A stretch of 64,000 bases of DNA from Marinobacter sp. (GCA_014359475.1 JACIZI010000015.1:1-64000); one strand, 5' to 3'. Shown: positions 1 to 8,257, counted from the first letter of the stretch. Program-made: numbers and translations. The notes: generated from the sequence alone by a model not told the origin.

Positions 1-126
1 GAAAACGGCTCATATTTCCCGGCTTTTTCGTTGCATAGAACCACTATGCGCCTCAAAATCCAGAAAATCTGCGCTCGCTTTCCCACCTTGCTCGCGACGA
101 TTGCTTAAGTCCGACAGGCTGCTAGA
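1..126. repeat. Palindromic extragenic repeat, copy A (left part cut off by window edge)
   Basis: Bases 1-23 match 3965-3987 exactly, and bases 88-109 match 3988-4009 with one difference. The 64 bases between these blocks (24-87) are absent from the second copy. That extra core contains a small hairpin, GCATAG (33-38) with CTATGC (44-49). The right arm, CTTAAGTCCGACAGGCTG at 104-121, is the mate expected for the inverted arm seen in full in the second copy. The left arm lies before base 1. I read this as a non-coding dispersed repeat and not part of a gene. Confidence 0.75.
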
Positions 127-150
127 AAGGGATAACCAGAAAGGCACCCT

Positions 151-483
151 ATGAAGCAGATGAAACCGTTTGCCGGAAAATGGCGCATCGTCGAGATGGA
201 GGTCTGGGATCAGGATTACGTCGACATGGAGGTACCGGGATACTTCCGCATCGGCTCTGACGGCACCGGCCAGTTTCAGTTTGGGCTGCTCTCCGGGAAT
301 ATAGATGGCCGGGTGGAGCAATGCGGTAATGCGCCACGTTTCAAGTTCTCCTGGTCAGGGCAGGAGGAAAACGACCTGGTTCGCGGTCGGGGTTGGGCGG
401 TCATTGAAAATGGCGAGCTGAACGGCCGCATCTATCTGCATCTGGCCGACGACTCCGCCTTTCGGGCCATCGGGAGCAAATAA
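151..483 (+). CDS. Small conserved-type hypothetical protein (110 aa)
   Basis: Unknown function. The product is 110 residues, with no signal peptide or membrane segment, and rich in Gly, Trp and short alternating strands that suggest a small beta-barrel or sandwich. It begins with KWRIVEMEVWDQDYVDMEVP and has a GRGWA block near residue 83 followed by LHLADDSAF near the C-terminus. From memory it resembles short hypothetical proteins scattered through environmental bacterial genomes, often next to mobile or cassette genes; I cannot confirm this here. It lies 8 bases before the next gene on the same strand, so the two are probably cotranscribed. AGAAAGG at 124-130 is too far upstream to be its ribosome site; GAAAGGCA at 139-146 is better placed. 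Confidence 0.7.
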   Translation: MKQMKPFAGKWRIVEMEVWDQDYVDMEVPGYFRIGSDGTGQFQFGLLSGNIDGRVEQCGNAPRFKFSWSGQEENDLVRGRGWAVIENGELNGRIYLHLADDSAFRAIGSK

Positions 484-491
484 CGGAATTC

Positions 492-1043
492 ATGAAAAAA
501 TCAAACAAGAAAAAACCGACCTGGACCGATCTCAAGCGCCAGCTTGCCGACTTCGACCGACCAGCACTGCTTGGCCTGATTCAGGACCTGTACGCAGCCA
601 GCAAGCATAATCAGGCTTTTCTCCATGCCCGCTTCGCCCTGGGTGAGGATGTGCTCGAACCGTACAAGTCCACTATCGACCGCTGGGTTTGTCCGGATGT
701 GATGCGCAATCAGGACATTTCGGTCGCCAACGCCAAGAAGGCAATCTCCGCTTACAAGAAAGCCGTAGGTCGGCCGGAAGGTTTGGCGGATCTGACAGTG
801 TTCTATTGCGAATCCTGCATGAACCTGCTCGGCTACTGCGGCATGGACGACGAGGGCTATTTCAACGCCTTGGTGTGTATGTTCGAGCAGGCGCTGAAGG
901 CGATTACTGCACTTGAGCCAGACCTGCAGAAAGACTTCGTCGACCGCCTTGAACGTGTCCGGAGTGAAGGCCACAACTGGGGCTGGGGCGTTGGCGATGA
1001 CATGGACGATCTGATGGCGGAGTATGGATTTTCCGAAGAGTGA
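492..1043 (+). CDS. Hypothetical protein, helical, 183 aa
   Basis: Unknown function. The product is 183 residues and mostly alpha-helical, with a lysine-rich start (MKKSNKKKPTW), an LIQDLYAASKHNQAFLHARF block near residues 30-50, and a C-terminal VGDDMDDLMAEYG stretch. Two cysteines sit at CESC near residue 100. I recall similar proteins in scattered environmental genomes but know of no assigned activity. It follows the 110-residue gene by 8 bases and ends just before a degraded fragment resembling a TOTE primase, so this pair looks like accessory cargo and not part of the chemotaxis gene downstream. No membrane segment or catalytic signature is visible. Confidence 0.75.
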   Translation: MKKSNKKKPTWTDLKRQLADFDRPALLGLIQDLYAASKHNQAFLHARFALGEDVLEPYKSTIDRWVCPDVMRNQDISVANAKKAISAYKKAVGRPEGLADLTVFYCESCMNLLGYCGMDDEGYFNALVCMFEQALKAITALEPDLQKDFVDRLERVRSEGHNWGWGVGDDMDDLMAEYGFSEE

Positions 1044-1060
1044 CAAGAGCCCGAATGAAC

Positions 1061-1176
1061 AAGATGAACTGCGGCGACTGCAACCAACGCCTACTACTGC
1101 GCGCACCGATCAGATTATCTACGACCATTTGGCCGAAAAGCAGTCCATCGGTGTCTATCCACTCATGAACGACGAC
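1061..1176 (+). pseudogene. Remnant of a TOTE-type archaeo-eukaryotic primase gene (frameshifted fragment)
   Basis: Two pieces in different frames join into one family-like stretch. From 1061, frame 2 reads KMNCGDCNQRLLL, a zinc-knuckle-like CxxC followed by an Arg and a leucine-rich tail. From 1105, frame 1 reads TDQIIYDHLAEKQSIGVYPL and then MNDD. In TOTE conflict-system primases a CGxC motif is followed by a TDxVIxxHL segment and then GVYPLLxDD before the catalytic core. A GC dinucleotide expansion (GCGCGC at 1099-1104) would explain the frame change. Homology ends at 1176, just before the conserved FLAxDFD part, so no active enzyme is encoded. Assignment is from memory of the family, not from a search. 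Confidence 0.55.
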
Positions 1177-1205
1177 TGGCCTGAATCCGCACCGGTGGGT
1201 ATATT

Positions 1206-1215
1206 GGGGGGGGGG
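1206..1215. other. Homopolymer run of ten G upstream of the cheV-like gene
   Basis: Ten consecutive G residues at 1206-1215, about 40 bases before the start of the chemotaxis gene at 1256. The run closes the degraded primase fragment frame (stop at 1216). A poly-G tract this long is prone to slippage and could change promoter spacing, though no clear -35/-10 pair brackets it. Confidence 0.5.
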
Positions 1216-1255
1216 TAGAGTCACTGTGATTCAGGCATGAGGAAAGGTCCGTTGT

Positions 1256-2158
1256 ATGTCCAGCAAAGCGAAACAGACCCAGAAGTTGCTGCTGTTCAGC
1301 CTGGCCGGCACCAGGAAATTCGGTATCGGTACACTGAAGATTCGTGAAATCCTGCCTTTCCAGCGGCTCAGCAGGCTGCCCCACAGTCACCCTGCGGTGG
1401 TTGGCGCCGCCATGTTCCGGGGCTCGGCAGTGCCGGTGATTGATATGGCCGCAGCGGTGGGCTATCCGCCCCTGGACGCGGGGGAGCAGCAGCAGGGCTC
1501 CATCATCGTCACCGACATCCAGCGCCGGGAGGTCGGTTTTCTGGTACGCAGTGTGCAACAGATTGTGGAGGCCGACTGGAAACAGGTGATGCCACCGCCC
1601 AAAGCCCTGGGCAGCAATGCCTTTGTCACGGGCCTGCTGAATCTGGAGGGAGATTTCATCCAGTTAATGGATGTGGAGCTACTGTTGTCCCGGGTATATC
1701 CCACCTCGGTTGACACCGACAGCCTGGCACTGACCGAGGTGCAGGAAGAAACCCTTAAAGCCCTCAACATCCTGCTGGTGGATGACTCCCAGGTGGCCCG
1801 CAAGCAGCTTTGCGATGTGCTGGACAGCAAGGACATTCCCTATCTGGTCACCACCAACGGCGATGACGCCATGGCCGCCATCAATGCCGCAAACCGCGAT
1901 GGCAAGCCCATCGACATCCTGGTCAGCGATATCGAGATGCCCGGCCTGGACGGCTACGAACTGGCGTTCAACATCCGCGACAGCGACACCATCCCGCAAC
2001 CGTACATTATTCTGCACACTTCCCTGAACAGTGAGATGAGCGTCAGTTATGCCAACCAGGTGGGGGCCAATGAGGCACTTACCAAGTTTGATGCGGATGA
2101 GCTGCTCCAGGCCATTCTGCGCGGCGGTGAGCAGCTGCAGGGCAAGCAACCGGCCTGA
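1256..2158 (+). CDS. cheV: CheV-type chemotaxis coupling protein (CheW-receiver fusion)
   Basis: The 300-residue product links chemoreceptors to the CheA kinase and can be phosphorylated. Residues about 10-155 form a CheW-like coupling domain. Residues about 170-290 form a receiver with the acidic pair in LLVDDS near 175-177, phospho-acceptor Asp225 in SDIEMPG, and Lys277. This order is that of CheV. The start is supported by GAGGAAAGG at 1239-1247, eight bases upstream. No other chemotaxis gene is nearby, so it works with components encoded elsewhere. Its stop codon directly abuts the stop of the convergent ThDP-enzyme gene. A ten-G run lies upstream and could affect expression. Confidence 0.9.
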   Translation: MSSKAKQTQKLLLFSLAGTRKFGIGTLKIREILPFQRLSRLPHSHPAVVGAAMFRGSAVPVIDMAAAVGYPPLDAGEQQQGSIIVTDIQRREVGFLVRSVQQIVEADWKQVMPPPKALGSNAFVTGLLNLEGDFIQLMDVELLLSRVYPTSVDTDSLALTEVQEETLKALNILLVDDSQVARKQLCDVLDSKDIPYLVTTNGDDAMAAINAANRDGKPIDILVSDIEMPGLDGYELAFNIRDSDTIPQPYIILHTSLNSEMSVSYANQVGANEALTKFDADELLQAILRGGEQLQGKQPA

Positions 2159-3829
2159 TCAGAACTCACAGGTCAGGGACGACAGCTCCTCGTCAAACAC
2201 CCTCTGATTTTCGCTGTAATCCACCGGCACTTCCACCAGGTGCACCCCGCCGGCATTCAGTGCGGTCTCAAGCATGGGGCGCAGCTCTGCGGTGGTGGTG
2301 ATCCGGTGCCCGGTGGCCCCATAGGCTTGGGCATACTGGACAAAATCCGGGTTCCGGTAGTCCAGCCCGAAATCGGGATAGTGATCCTGTCCCTGCTTCC
2401 ATTTGATCATGCCGTAGGCCTGGTCGCAGACGATCAGCACCACCAGATCCAGGTTCAGCCTCACCGCTGTTTCCAGCTCCTGGCTGTTCATCATGAACCC
2501 GCCATCACCACAGACCGCCATCACCTTCAGTTCCGGGTACAGCATAGCGGCCATCATGGCACTGGGCAGGCCGGCCCCCATGGAAGCCAGGGCATTATCC
2601 AGTAACACCGTGTTGTTATCATAGGCCCGGTAGTTGCGGGCAAACCACAATTTGTACATGCCGTTATCCAGGGCCACAATGCCGTTTTCGGGCATCACTT
2701 GGCGCACATCGTGCACAATGCGCTGGGGAATCACCGGGAAACGGTCATCGTGGATTTTCTCTTCCAGGTGGTGGTCTATGGCGGCCTTTACCTTCATGAA
2801 ACCGCTGAAGTCATGGCCTGCACAGGCACGGCAGTTATCCGCCAGCCACTCGACGCTGTTGGCGATATCCCCCACCACTTCATGCTGTGGGAAATACACC
2901 GGGTCCACATCGGCCCCGCTAAAGTTGATATGAATAACCTGCTTGCCGCCGGGAGTCATAAAGAACGGCGGCTTTTCCACTACATCGTGTCCCACATTGA
3001 TAACCAGGTCGGCCCGGTCGATGGCGCAGTGGAGAAAGTCTCCGGTGGACAGGGCGGCATTGCCCAGATAGCGCGGATGGCGCTCATCCACCACCCCCTT
3101 GCCCATCTGGGTGGTAAAAAACGGAATGCCGGTAACATCCACCAGCCGGATCAGGGCGCGGGAGACCCGTTTGCGGTTGGCCCCGGCGCCGATCATGATC
3201 AGCGGATTCCTGGCCTGCCGGATCATCTCGCAGGCCCGTTCCAGGCTCTTGGTACTGGCGGTGGGCCGGCGGGCATCGCTGGGTGTGAAGATATGGGTGT
3301 CCGGCTCGGCCAGCTCGGCTGCGATGTCTTCCGGCAACTCGAGGTGCACCGCGCCGGGACGCTCTTCAGATGCCAACCGAAACGCCTCCCGCACCTTGGC
3401 GGGGATGGTGTTGGCGTTGCTGATCTGTCGGGTGTACTTGGTCAACGGACGCATCAGATCCACCACATCCAGGATCTGGAACAACCCCTGTTTGGAGGAC
3501 TTGATGGGCTTCTGCCCGGAAATCATCATCATGGGCATGGCACCCAACTGAGCATAAGCTGCTGCTGTCACCAGGTTGGTGGCCCCCGGGCCCAACGTGG
3601 ACAGGCACACACCGACCCGGCCAGTCAGCCGGCCGTAGGTGGCGGCCATAAAGCCCGCCGCCTGCTCATGCCGGTTGAGAATCAGCTTGATGCGGGAACG
3701 ACGGATGGCATCCAGGAAGGCCAGGTTCTCCTCACCAGGAACGGCAAACAGATACTCAACACCTTCATTCTCCAAGGCCCTGACAAAAAGGTCGGCTCCA
3801 CTGTGACCAAGCTGTTCCTGCTGTGCCAT
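2159..3829 (-). CDS. Acetolactate synthase-like ThDP enzyme, large (catalytic) subunit
   Basis: The 556-residue thiamine-diphosphate enzyme probably condenses two pyruvates to acetolactate. It has the N-terminal pyrimidine-binding domain with the catalytic Glu in NRHEQAAGFMA (near residue 54), a central domain, and a C-terminal ThDP/Mg site with GDGGFMMNSQELETA (near 440) followed by AYGMIKWKQ. The last block resembles catabolic AlsS/BudB-type enzymes more than the FAD-dependent biosynthetic IlvB/IlvI, but this is not certain. No acetolactate decarboxylase and no small regulatory subunit lie next to it. AGAGGAG eight bases upstream supports the start. Other ThDP activities (glyoxylate carboligase, oxalyl-CoA decarboxylase) are less likely. 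Confidence 0.85.
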   Translation of the reverse strand: MAQQEQLGHSGADLFVRALENEGVEYLFAVPGEENLAFLDAIRRSRIKLILNRHEQAAGFMAATYGRLTGRVGVCLSTLGPGATNLVTAAAYAQLGAMPMMMISGQKPIKSSKQGLFQILDVVDLMRPLTKYTRQISNANTIPAKVREAFRLASEERPGAVHLELPEDIAAELAEPDTHIFTPSDARRPTASTKSLERACEMIRQARNPLIMIGAGANRKRVSRALIRLVDVTGIPFFTTQMGKGVVDERHPRYLGNAALSTGDFLHCAIDRADLVINVGHDVVEKPPFFMTPGGKQVIHINFSGADVDPVYFPQHEVVGDIANSVEWLADNCRACAGHDFSGFMKVKAAIDHHLEEKIHDDRFPVIPQRIVHDVRQVMPENGIVALDNGMYKLWFARNYRAYDNNTVLLDNALASMGAGLPSAMMAAMLYPELKVMAVCGDGGFMMNSQELETAVRLNLDLVVLIVCDQAYGMIKWKQGQDHYPDFGLDYRNPDFVQYAQAYGATGHRITTTAELRPMLETALNAGGVHLVEVPVDYSENQRVFDEELSSLTCEF

Positions 3830-3930
3830 ACACTGACTCCTCTTGTGAGCCGCCGGACCGGATTGCCCGGCAGCAGACCGTCTTCCTATACACTGTAACG
3901 CAAATATCGCTGTGTTTAACCGTAGGCGGC

Positions 3931-4027
3931 CTCCAGCAGTCTGCCGGACTTAAGGCCAATGTGGGAAAACGGCTCATATTTCCCGGCTTGCTCACGACGA
4001 TTGCTTAAGTCTGGCAGGCTGGCTAGA
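3931..4027. repeat. Palindromic extragenic repeat, copy B (core-deleted form)
   Basis: The left arm CAGTCTGCCGGACTTAAG (3937-3954) and right arm CTTAAGTCTGGCAGGCTG (4004-4021) are inverted copies matching at 16 of 18 positions, both ending in the CTTAAG palindrome. Between them, 3965-4009 repeats two blocks of the copy at the start of the window but lacks its 64-base core. The element lies between the divergent ThDP-enzyme gene and the PAS-GGDEF-EAL gene. It is non-coding and could fold into a long hairpin. Confidence 0.8.
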
Positions 4028-4095
4028 CTGGCATGAAAAAAGTAATGACACACTGCATACACCGGTTATTTCCGGCAACTCAGAGTATCCGTTGA

Positions 4096-6231
4096 ATGGC
4101 AGCAGAAACAACCCACCCAGGCGGGTTACAGAATCTGGATCTTTTCTGGGAATTGGTAAACGACTCCTGCACCGCCATGTTCCTGATGCGCGATACCACG
4201 CTGATCAACTTCAACCGCGCTGCAGAGGCATTGTTCGGCTGCAGCCGGCAGGCACTGCTCGACAGCTTCCCCCTTGGACTCAGCCCCGAAAGACAGCCCG
4301 GCGGCGGGCTTTCCAGCCAGCTGATCCGGGTTCGCAGGGCCCGGGCGCAGGCGGGGGCCCCCCAGCGTTTCAGTTGGCGGTATTTCCGCAGTGATGGCTC
4401 CCTGTTCAGAGTAATCACCCACCTGCGCCAGATTCCCCATGCACTGGTCGATGGTGCGACGGATTACGTCATGATGGAAATGTACCATGCCTCGGAGGAG
4501 CAGAAGCTCCGCCAGCTGCACATCGACACGGAAGACTATCTGGATGTGTCCCGGGAAATGATCGAAAGCGCCAACGATGCGATGCTGTTGGTGGAAAACG
4601 ATCTTATCGTAGAGTGCAACCCCGCGGCCTGTGAGCTGTATGGCCTGCCCAGGGACAAGCTGCTGCTCAGCAACCCGATCGCACTGTCCCCGGATCGCCA
4701 GCCAGACGGAGCCAGATCAGCGGAAGAGGCTTCTGCCCTGATGCAAAAAGCCATGCAAGGTGAGCCCCAGCGTTTTGTCTGGCAGCACCTGCGGGCCGAT
4801 GGCAGCCCGTTTATTGTCGAGGTCGCCCTCAACCCCGCACGTAACCTGAAACACCCGGTCCGCGGACAGCGTAAATGCTATGTAGCCATTGTGCGGGATA
4901 TTACCGAAAACCATCGGGCGCAAGAGCAGCTAAGGGAGCTGAACCAGCGGCTGGAACAACGCAATCGCGAGGTGGAGGAACTGCTGGCCCGGGCCCATCA
5001 GGATCCGCTGTTGCAGATTCCCACACTGGTGCGGTTTATTGAGCTACTAAGTGAAGAGCAGCTCGACAAGTCCGGCAAGTGCCTGGCGATCGTCGACATT
5101 GATGAGTTCTCCGCCATCAATGGTGCCCTGGGCCACGAGTTTGGCGATGTTGTACTAAAAGCGGTGTCCGAACGTCTGACCAGAGAGCTGCCGGGCTGCG
5201 TGATCGCGCGGTTGGGCAGCGATGTTTTCGGCATCATGGGGCCGGCAGATCTCGTCCATCCTGCGACCCTCCAAGGGGCTTTCTCGGACACATTCCTGGC
5301 CTCCGGCGAACGGCTGCGGCTGTCCGCGACCATCGGCCTGGTGCGGCTTGAAGATCATCCGGAATACGGTTCCGAGCTGATCAAGGATGCTCATGTGGCC
5401 CTCAAGCGCGCCAAAAACACTGCCCGGGGCAGCTCGGTATACTACTCCGAACCCATGGGTGAGGAAGCCCGCAAACGGGTGGAGCTGCTGAACGGTCTCC
5501 GGGAAGCCCTGCACAGTGATCAGCTGTTCCTGATGTATCAGCCCAAGGTGCACCTGCACGATGCCAGCCCCAGTGGTTTTGAGGCGCTGCTGCGCTGGCG
5601 TCTGCCTTCCGGCAGCATGATTCCGCCAGACCAGTTTATCCCCCTGGCGGAGCAATCCGGTCTGATTATCCCTATCGGCACCCTGGTGCTGAAAACCGCC
5701 TGCCACTACCTGGCGGAGTTACGCAAGCAGGGGTATCGGGAGCTGGTCATGGCCATCAATGTGTCTCAGATGCAGCTGCGGGAACCGGATTTTCTGGCGA
5801 TTCTGGAGGAGACACTGGATGAGAGCGGCGTACCGCCGGAAAAAGTGGAACTGGAAATTACCGAATCGATTGCGGCTGACGATCTGAAGCGCATCACCCA
5901 TTCCCTGAATCAGATCATGGAACGGGGCGTGCGGATCGCCATTGACGATTTCGGCACCGGGTTCTCGTCCCTCAGCGTGCTGACCCAGCTACCCGCAAAC
6001 CGGCTCAAGATCGACCGCAGCTTTATTAACGATATTTTGCAAGACGACCGCATTGCCCGGATGGTAATAAACCTGGGCCAGAGCCTGAACCTGGACATCA
6101 CAGCAGAGGGTGTCGAAACCGCCAGGCAGTGTGAAGCACTGATCGGCCTGCAATGCGGCGAAGCCCAGGGCTGGTACTTTGCCCGCCCGATGGAAGGCCC
6201 CGCGTGTCTGGAGTGGCTCAACAGCCAGTAA
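4096..6231 (+). CDS. PAS-PAS-GGDEF-EAL protein, probable c-di-GMP phosphodiesterase
   Basis: The 711-residue protein has no membrane segment, so it is likely a cytoplasmic sensor. Two PAS domains (about 15-110 and 150-275) come first, then a short coiled segment (about 275-300), a GGDEF domain (about 305-450) and an EAL domain (about 465-705). The GGDEF signature is degraded to LGSDVFG near residue 373, so cyclase activity is unlikely. The EAL domain keeps EAL at 496-498, EITES, IDDFGTGFSSLS, KIDRSFI and TAEGVET, the residues expected for hydrolysis of c-di-GMP. The degenerate GGDEF may bind GTP and regulate the EAL. The ribosome site before ATG 4096 is weak; TTG 4093 is out of frame. The next gene converges, with one base between the stops. 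Confidence 0.9.
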   Translation: MAAETTHPGGLQNLDLFWELVNDSCTAMFLMRDTTLINFNRAAEALFGCSRQALLDSFPLGLSPERQPGGGLSSQLIRVRRARAQAGAPQRFSWRYFRSDGSLFRVITHLRQIPHALVDGATDYVMMEMYHASEEQKLRQLHIDTEDYLDVSREMIESANDAMLLVENDLIVECNPAACELYGLPRDKLLLSNPIALSPDRQPDGARSAEEASALMQKAMQGEPQRFVWQHLRADGSPFIVEVALNPARNLKHPVRGQRKCYVAIVRDITENHRAQEQLRELNQRLEQRNREVEELLARAHQDPLLQIPTLVRFIELLSEEQLDKSGKCLAIVDIDEFSAINGALGHEFGDVVLKAVSERLTRELPGCVIARLGSDVFGIMGPADLVHPATLQGAFSDTFLASGERLRLSATIGLVRLEDHPEYGSELIKDAHVALKRAKNTARGSSVYYSEPMGEEARKRVELLNGLREALHSDQLFLMYQPKVHLHDASPSGFEALLRWRLPSGSMIPPDQFIPLAEQSGLIIPIGTLVLKTACHYLAELRKQGYRELVMAINVSQMQLREPDFLAILEETLDESGVPPEKVELEITESIAADDLKRITHSLNQIMERGVRIAIDDFGTGFSSLSVLTQLPANRLKIDRSFINDILQDDRIARMVINLGQSLNLDITAEGVETARQCEALIGLQCGEAQGWYFARPMEGPACLEWLNSQ

Positions 6232-6232
6232 T

Positions 6233-8257
6233 CTATTCTCCGGGCGGCTGAGCCTGCAACGCCTCCGCTGGCAAGCGGTTACTGCCCCAGGTACGATGCA
6301 CGCCATCCACCACCCGGGCCAGTTCATCCTCGCGGACATCGGCCGGCTCCCCCCGTTCCAGGGGGTCAAAGTGGTAAATGTACAGTCTGGAAGCAAACTG
6401 TTCGAACGGCAGTGAGGCCTCACCGAAGCGCTCACCCTTACCGGAGGTACTGACCACCACGCCGTCGCCCCAGTTCTGCCCACTGTCGTTGTTCGGATTG
6501 AAAAAGTACACCCGCATCACCTCATCCGGATCCAGCGCCACCCGCAATATGGTGATCGCATGCCAGCCGATGAACCGTGCCGCACTGTCAGTCACGGCAA
6601 TACCAGCGGGCTGCGGATGAATCAACGGCTGGTTGCCGTTGTAGAAGGGATGGTAGCTGGCATAGAAAAAACGGATGAATCCTTCCAGATCCTGCAGCAT
6701 GCCTGTCGCCACATCCACATTGATACTGAAGCCCCGGGCCGACCACCAGCCATGAAACTCCGGATTCACCCACTGATGCGGGTCCCCTTCCCGGCCCAGA
6801 CACACACGCCCCATCTCGGCGTAGATCCGGTCCAGATGAGGCACCACCACCAGAGAGACCGGATCAAGGTCCAGGCTCACTTCCGCGGCAACGCCGCCCT
6901 GGCTCTCGGCAGAGGATACCGGCTTACCCTCAAAGTGCATGATGATTTCGTTATCCCGCGCGGCCCAGGCCACCATTTGCAGCAGGTAGGCCGGATCGTT
7001 GTAGGCCCACATGGAGAGGGCGCGGGCGGACTGACAGGTGGGGTTATTACCCTGCCCCACACCCAGCGGCTGGCCCAGAATGTTAAGCACCCCCTGCAGC
7101 AGCCAGGCGCGCGGTTGCGGCGCATAACCGCAGGATAGCTCGATACGCTCCCTGGCTTCGCTGCAGATCGGCAGCAGCACCTGACGCCAGAGCGCCGGAG
7201 CCACCGGCGGCTGATAAAGAATGCCCCGTTCCAACATCAGGGCAAGCCCGTACAGTCCCTGTGCGGTCTCGGCAAAGATGCCCTGGCGTACCAGTTCATG
7301 GACCAGGTCACGATAACATAACAGGCAATCCCGACCGGTACTGGACAAACCCAGAGCCTCCAGCAACAAGGTATCCTGGCGTTCAAGGACATGGCGCACA
7401 AACACCGCGTGGTAGGGGGACACCAGGCCGGTGTCATGCATGGAGCGGGCGAAGCCTGTGGCTTCATTCTGCAGTGCAACACCGTCCATACTTTCCAGAC
7501 GTTCCTGATACACAGCGGTTCCGGGATCCTCCCGACAGGCCTGAGTCGGACCATACAGGCTGGAAATGAGACGGTCAGCCCCCTGCCCGGCATTCCCCAT
7601 GTCCACGGAGGTATCACTGCGGCAAATGGCGATCTGGGTGATCATCCGGCGCACACTGCTCACCTGGATCGGCCGCTGCTGGAGAATCCGCCAGATCTCG
7701 TCGATCAGACGGTCAAGCACATGCTCATAGCCGATCTGCTCTGCCACGTGACAGAGCAAACCGCGGGCAACCTCTGCCATGCGCCCCTGTTCCCGCTCTG
7801 ACTCACCACCGAGGCCGAACAACAGGCCAAGGTTGACCGCCAGAACCTGGGTAAGATAGTGCCAGGCCTGTTCCGCCGATACGGATTCGTGCAGGTAGTC
7901 ACCCCCGGCCACTGCCAACAGGCGCAACTGACTCAGTGCCTCCACAACAACCGTGTCCGGTTGCGGACTCTGGAGCGAATAAGGGGTCAGCCCCGGCAAC
8001 AGGGTGGCAGGCTCTGCCCAGTCGCTGCCCTCGAATACACCGGCCTGTTCCAGGCCGGGAGCCCTTTCCTGCAGAGCAGCAAAGCCCCCGGGAAGCAGCA
8101 GGACCCGGCGTGCAGTATCCAGAACGTCCGGCAGTTTACCAACACGGGCGAAAGCAGGGCTCTCTTTCATGGCCCGCGCAGAATTATCCAGCTGCTCCAG
8201 CAGTCTTTCGAGGCTGACGCTACTGGTTGTGTCCTGAGAGGGGCGGGAGTCACTCAA
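6233..8257 (-). CDS. Large hypothetical protein, 674 aa, no recognised domain
   Basis: I do not recognise this family. The product is 674 residues, soluble, with no signal peptide or transmembrane helix. The N-terminal half is mostly helical. The C-terminal 250 residues mix strands with tryptophan- and aromatic-rich patches (HQWVNPEFHGWWSARGFSI near 505-525; YFFNPNNDSGQNWGDGVVVS near 600-620). The second patch looks like a ligand- or sugar-contacting loop, or a peptidase-like fold, but there is no catalytic triad I can name. It ends one base from the convergent c-di-GMP gene. The 284-base gap upstream suggests its own promoter. Codon use matches the neighbours, so recent transfer is not obvious. 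Confidence 0.8.
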   Translation of the reverse strand: MSDSRPSQDTTSSVSLERLLEQLDNSARAMKESPAFARVGKLPDVLDTARRVLLLPGGFAALQERAPGLEQAGVFEGSDWAEPATLLPGLTPYSLQSPQPDTVVVEALSQLRLLAVAGGDYLHESVSAEQAWHYLTQVLAVNLGLLFGLGGESEREQGRMAEVARGLLCHVAEQIGYEHVLDRLIDEIWRILQQRPIQVSSVRRMITQIAICRSDTSVDMGNAGQGADRLISSLYGPTQACREDPGTAVYQERLESMDGVALQNEATGFARSMHDTGLVSPYHAVFVRHVLERQDTLLLEALGLSSTGRDCLLCYRDLVHELVRQGIFAETAQGLYGLALMLERGILYQPPVAPALWRQVLLPICSEARERIELSCGYAPQPRAWLLQGVLNILGQPLGVGQGNNPTCQSARALSMWAYNDPAYLLQMVAWAARDNEIIMHFEGKPVSSAESQGGVAAEVSLDLDPVSLVVVPHLDRIYAEMGRVCLGREGDPHQWVNPEFHGWWSARGFSINVDVATGMLQDLEGFIRFFYASYHPFYNGNQPLIHPQPAGIAVTDSAARFIGWHAITILRVALDPDEVMRVYFFNPNNDSGQNWGDGVVVSTSGKGERFGEASLPFEQFASRLYIYHFDPLERGEPADVREDELARVVDGVHRTWGSNRLPAEALQAQPPGE

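Noticed and set aside
10-321. A 103-codon minus-strand frame at the window start
   Set aside because: Its first part is antisense to the 110-residue gene and its end is translated palindromic repeat.
1024-1218. A 64-codon plus-strand frame as a real small gene
   Set aside because: Only its middle part is meaningful, as a frame-shifted piece of a primase-like sequence; the N-terminus overlaps the upstream gene and the C-terminus is the translated poly-G tract.
2699-3898. A plus-strand open frame of about 400 codons over the ThDP enzyme gene
   Set aside because: Antisense to a complete acetolactate-synthase-like gene with its own strong ribosome site.
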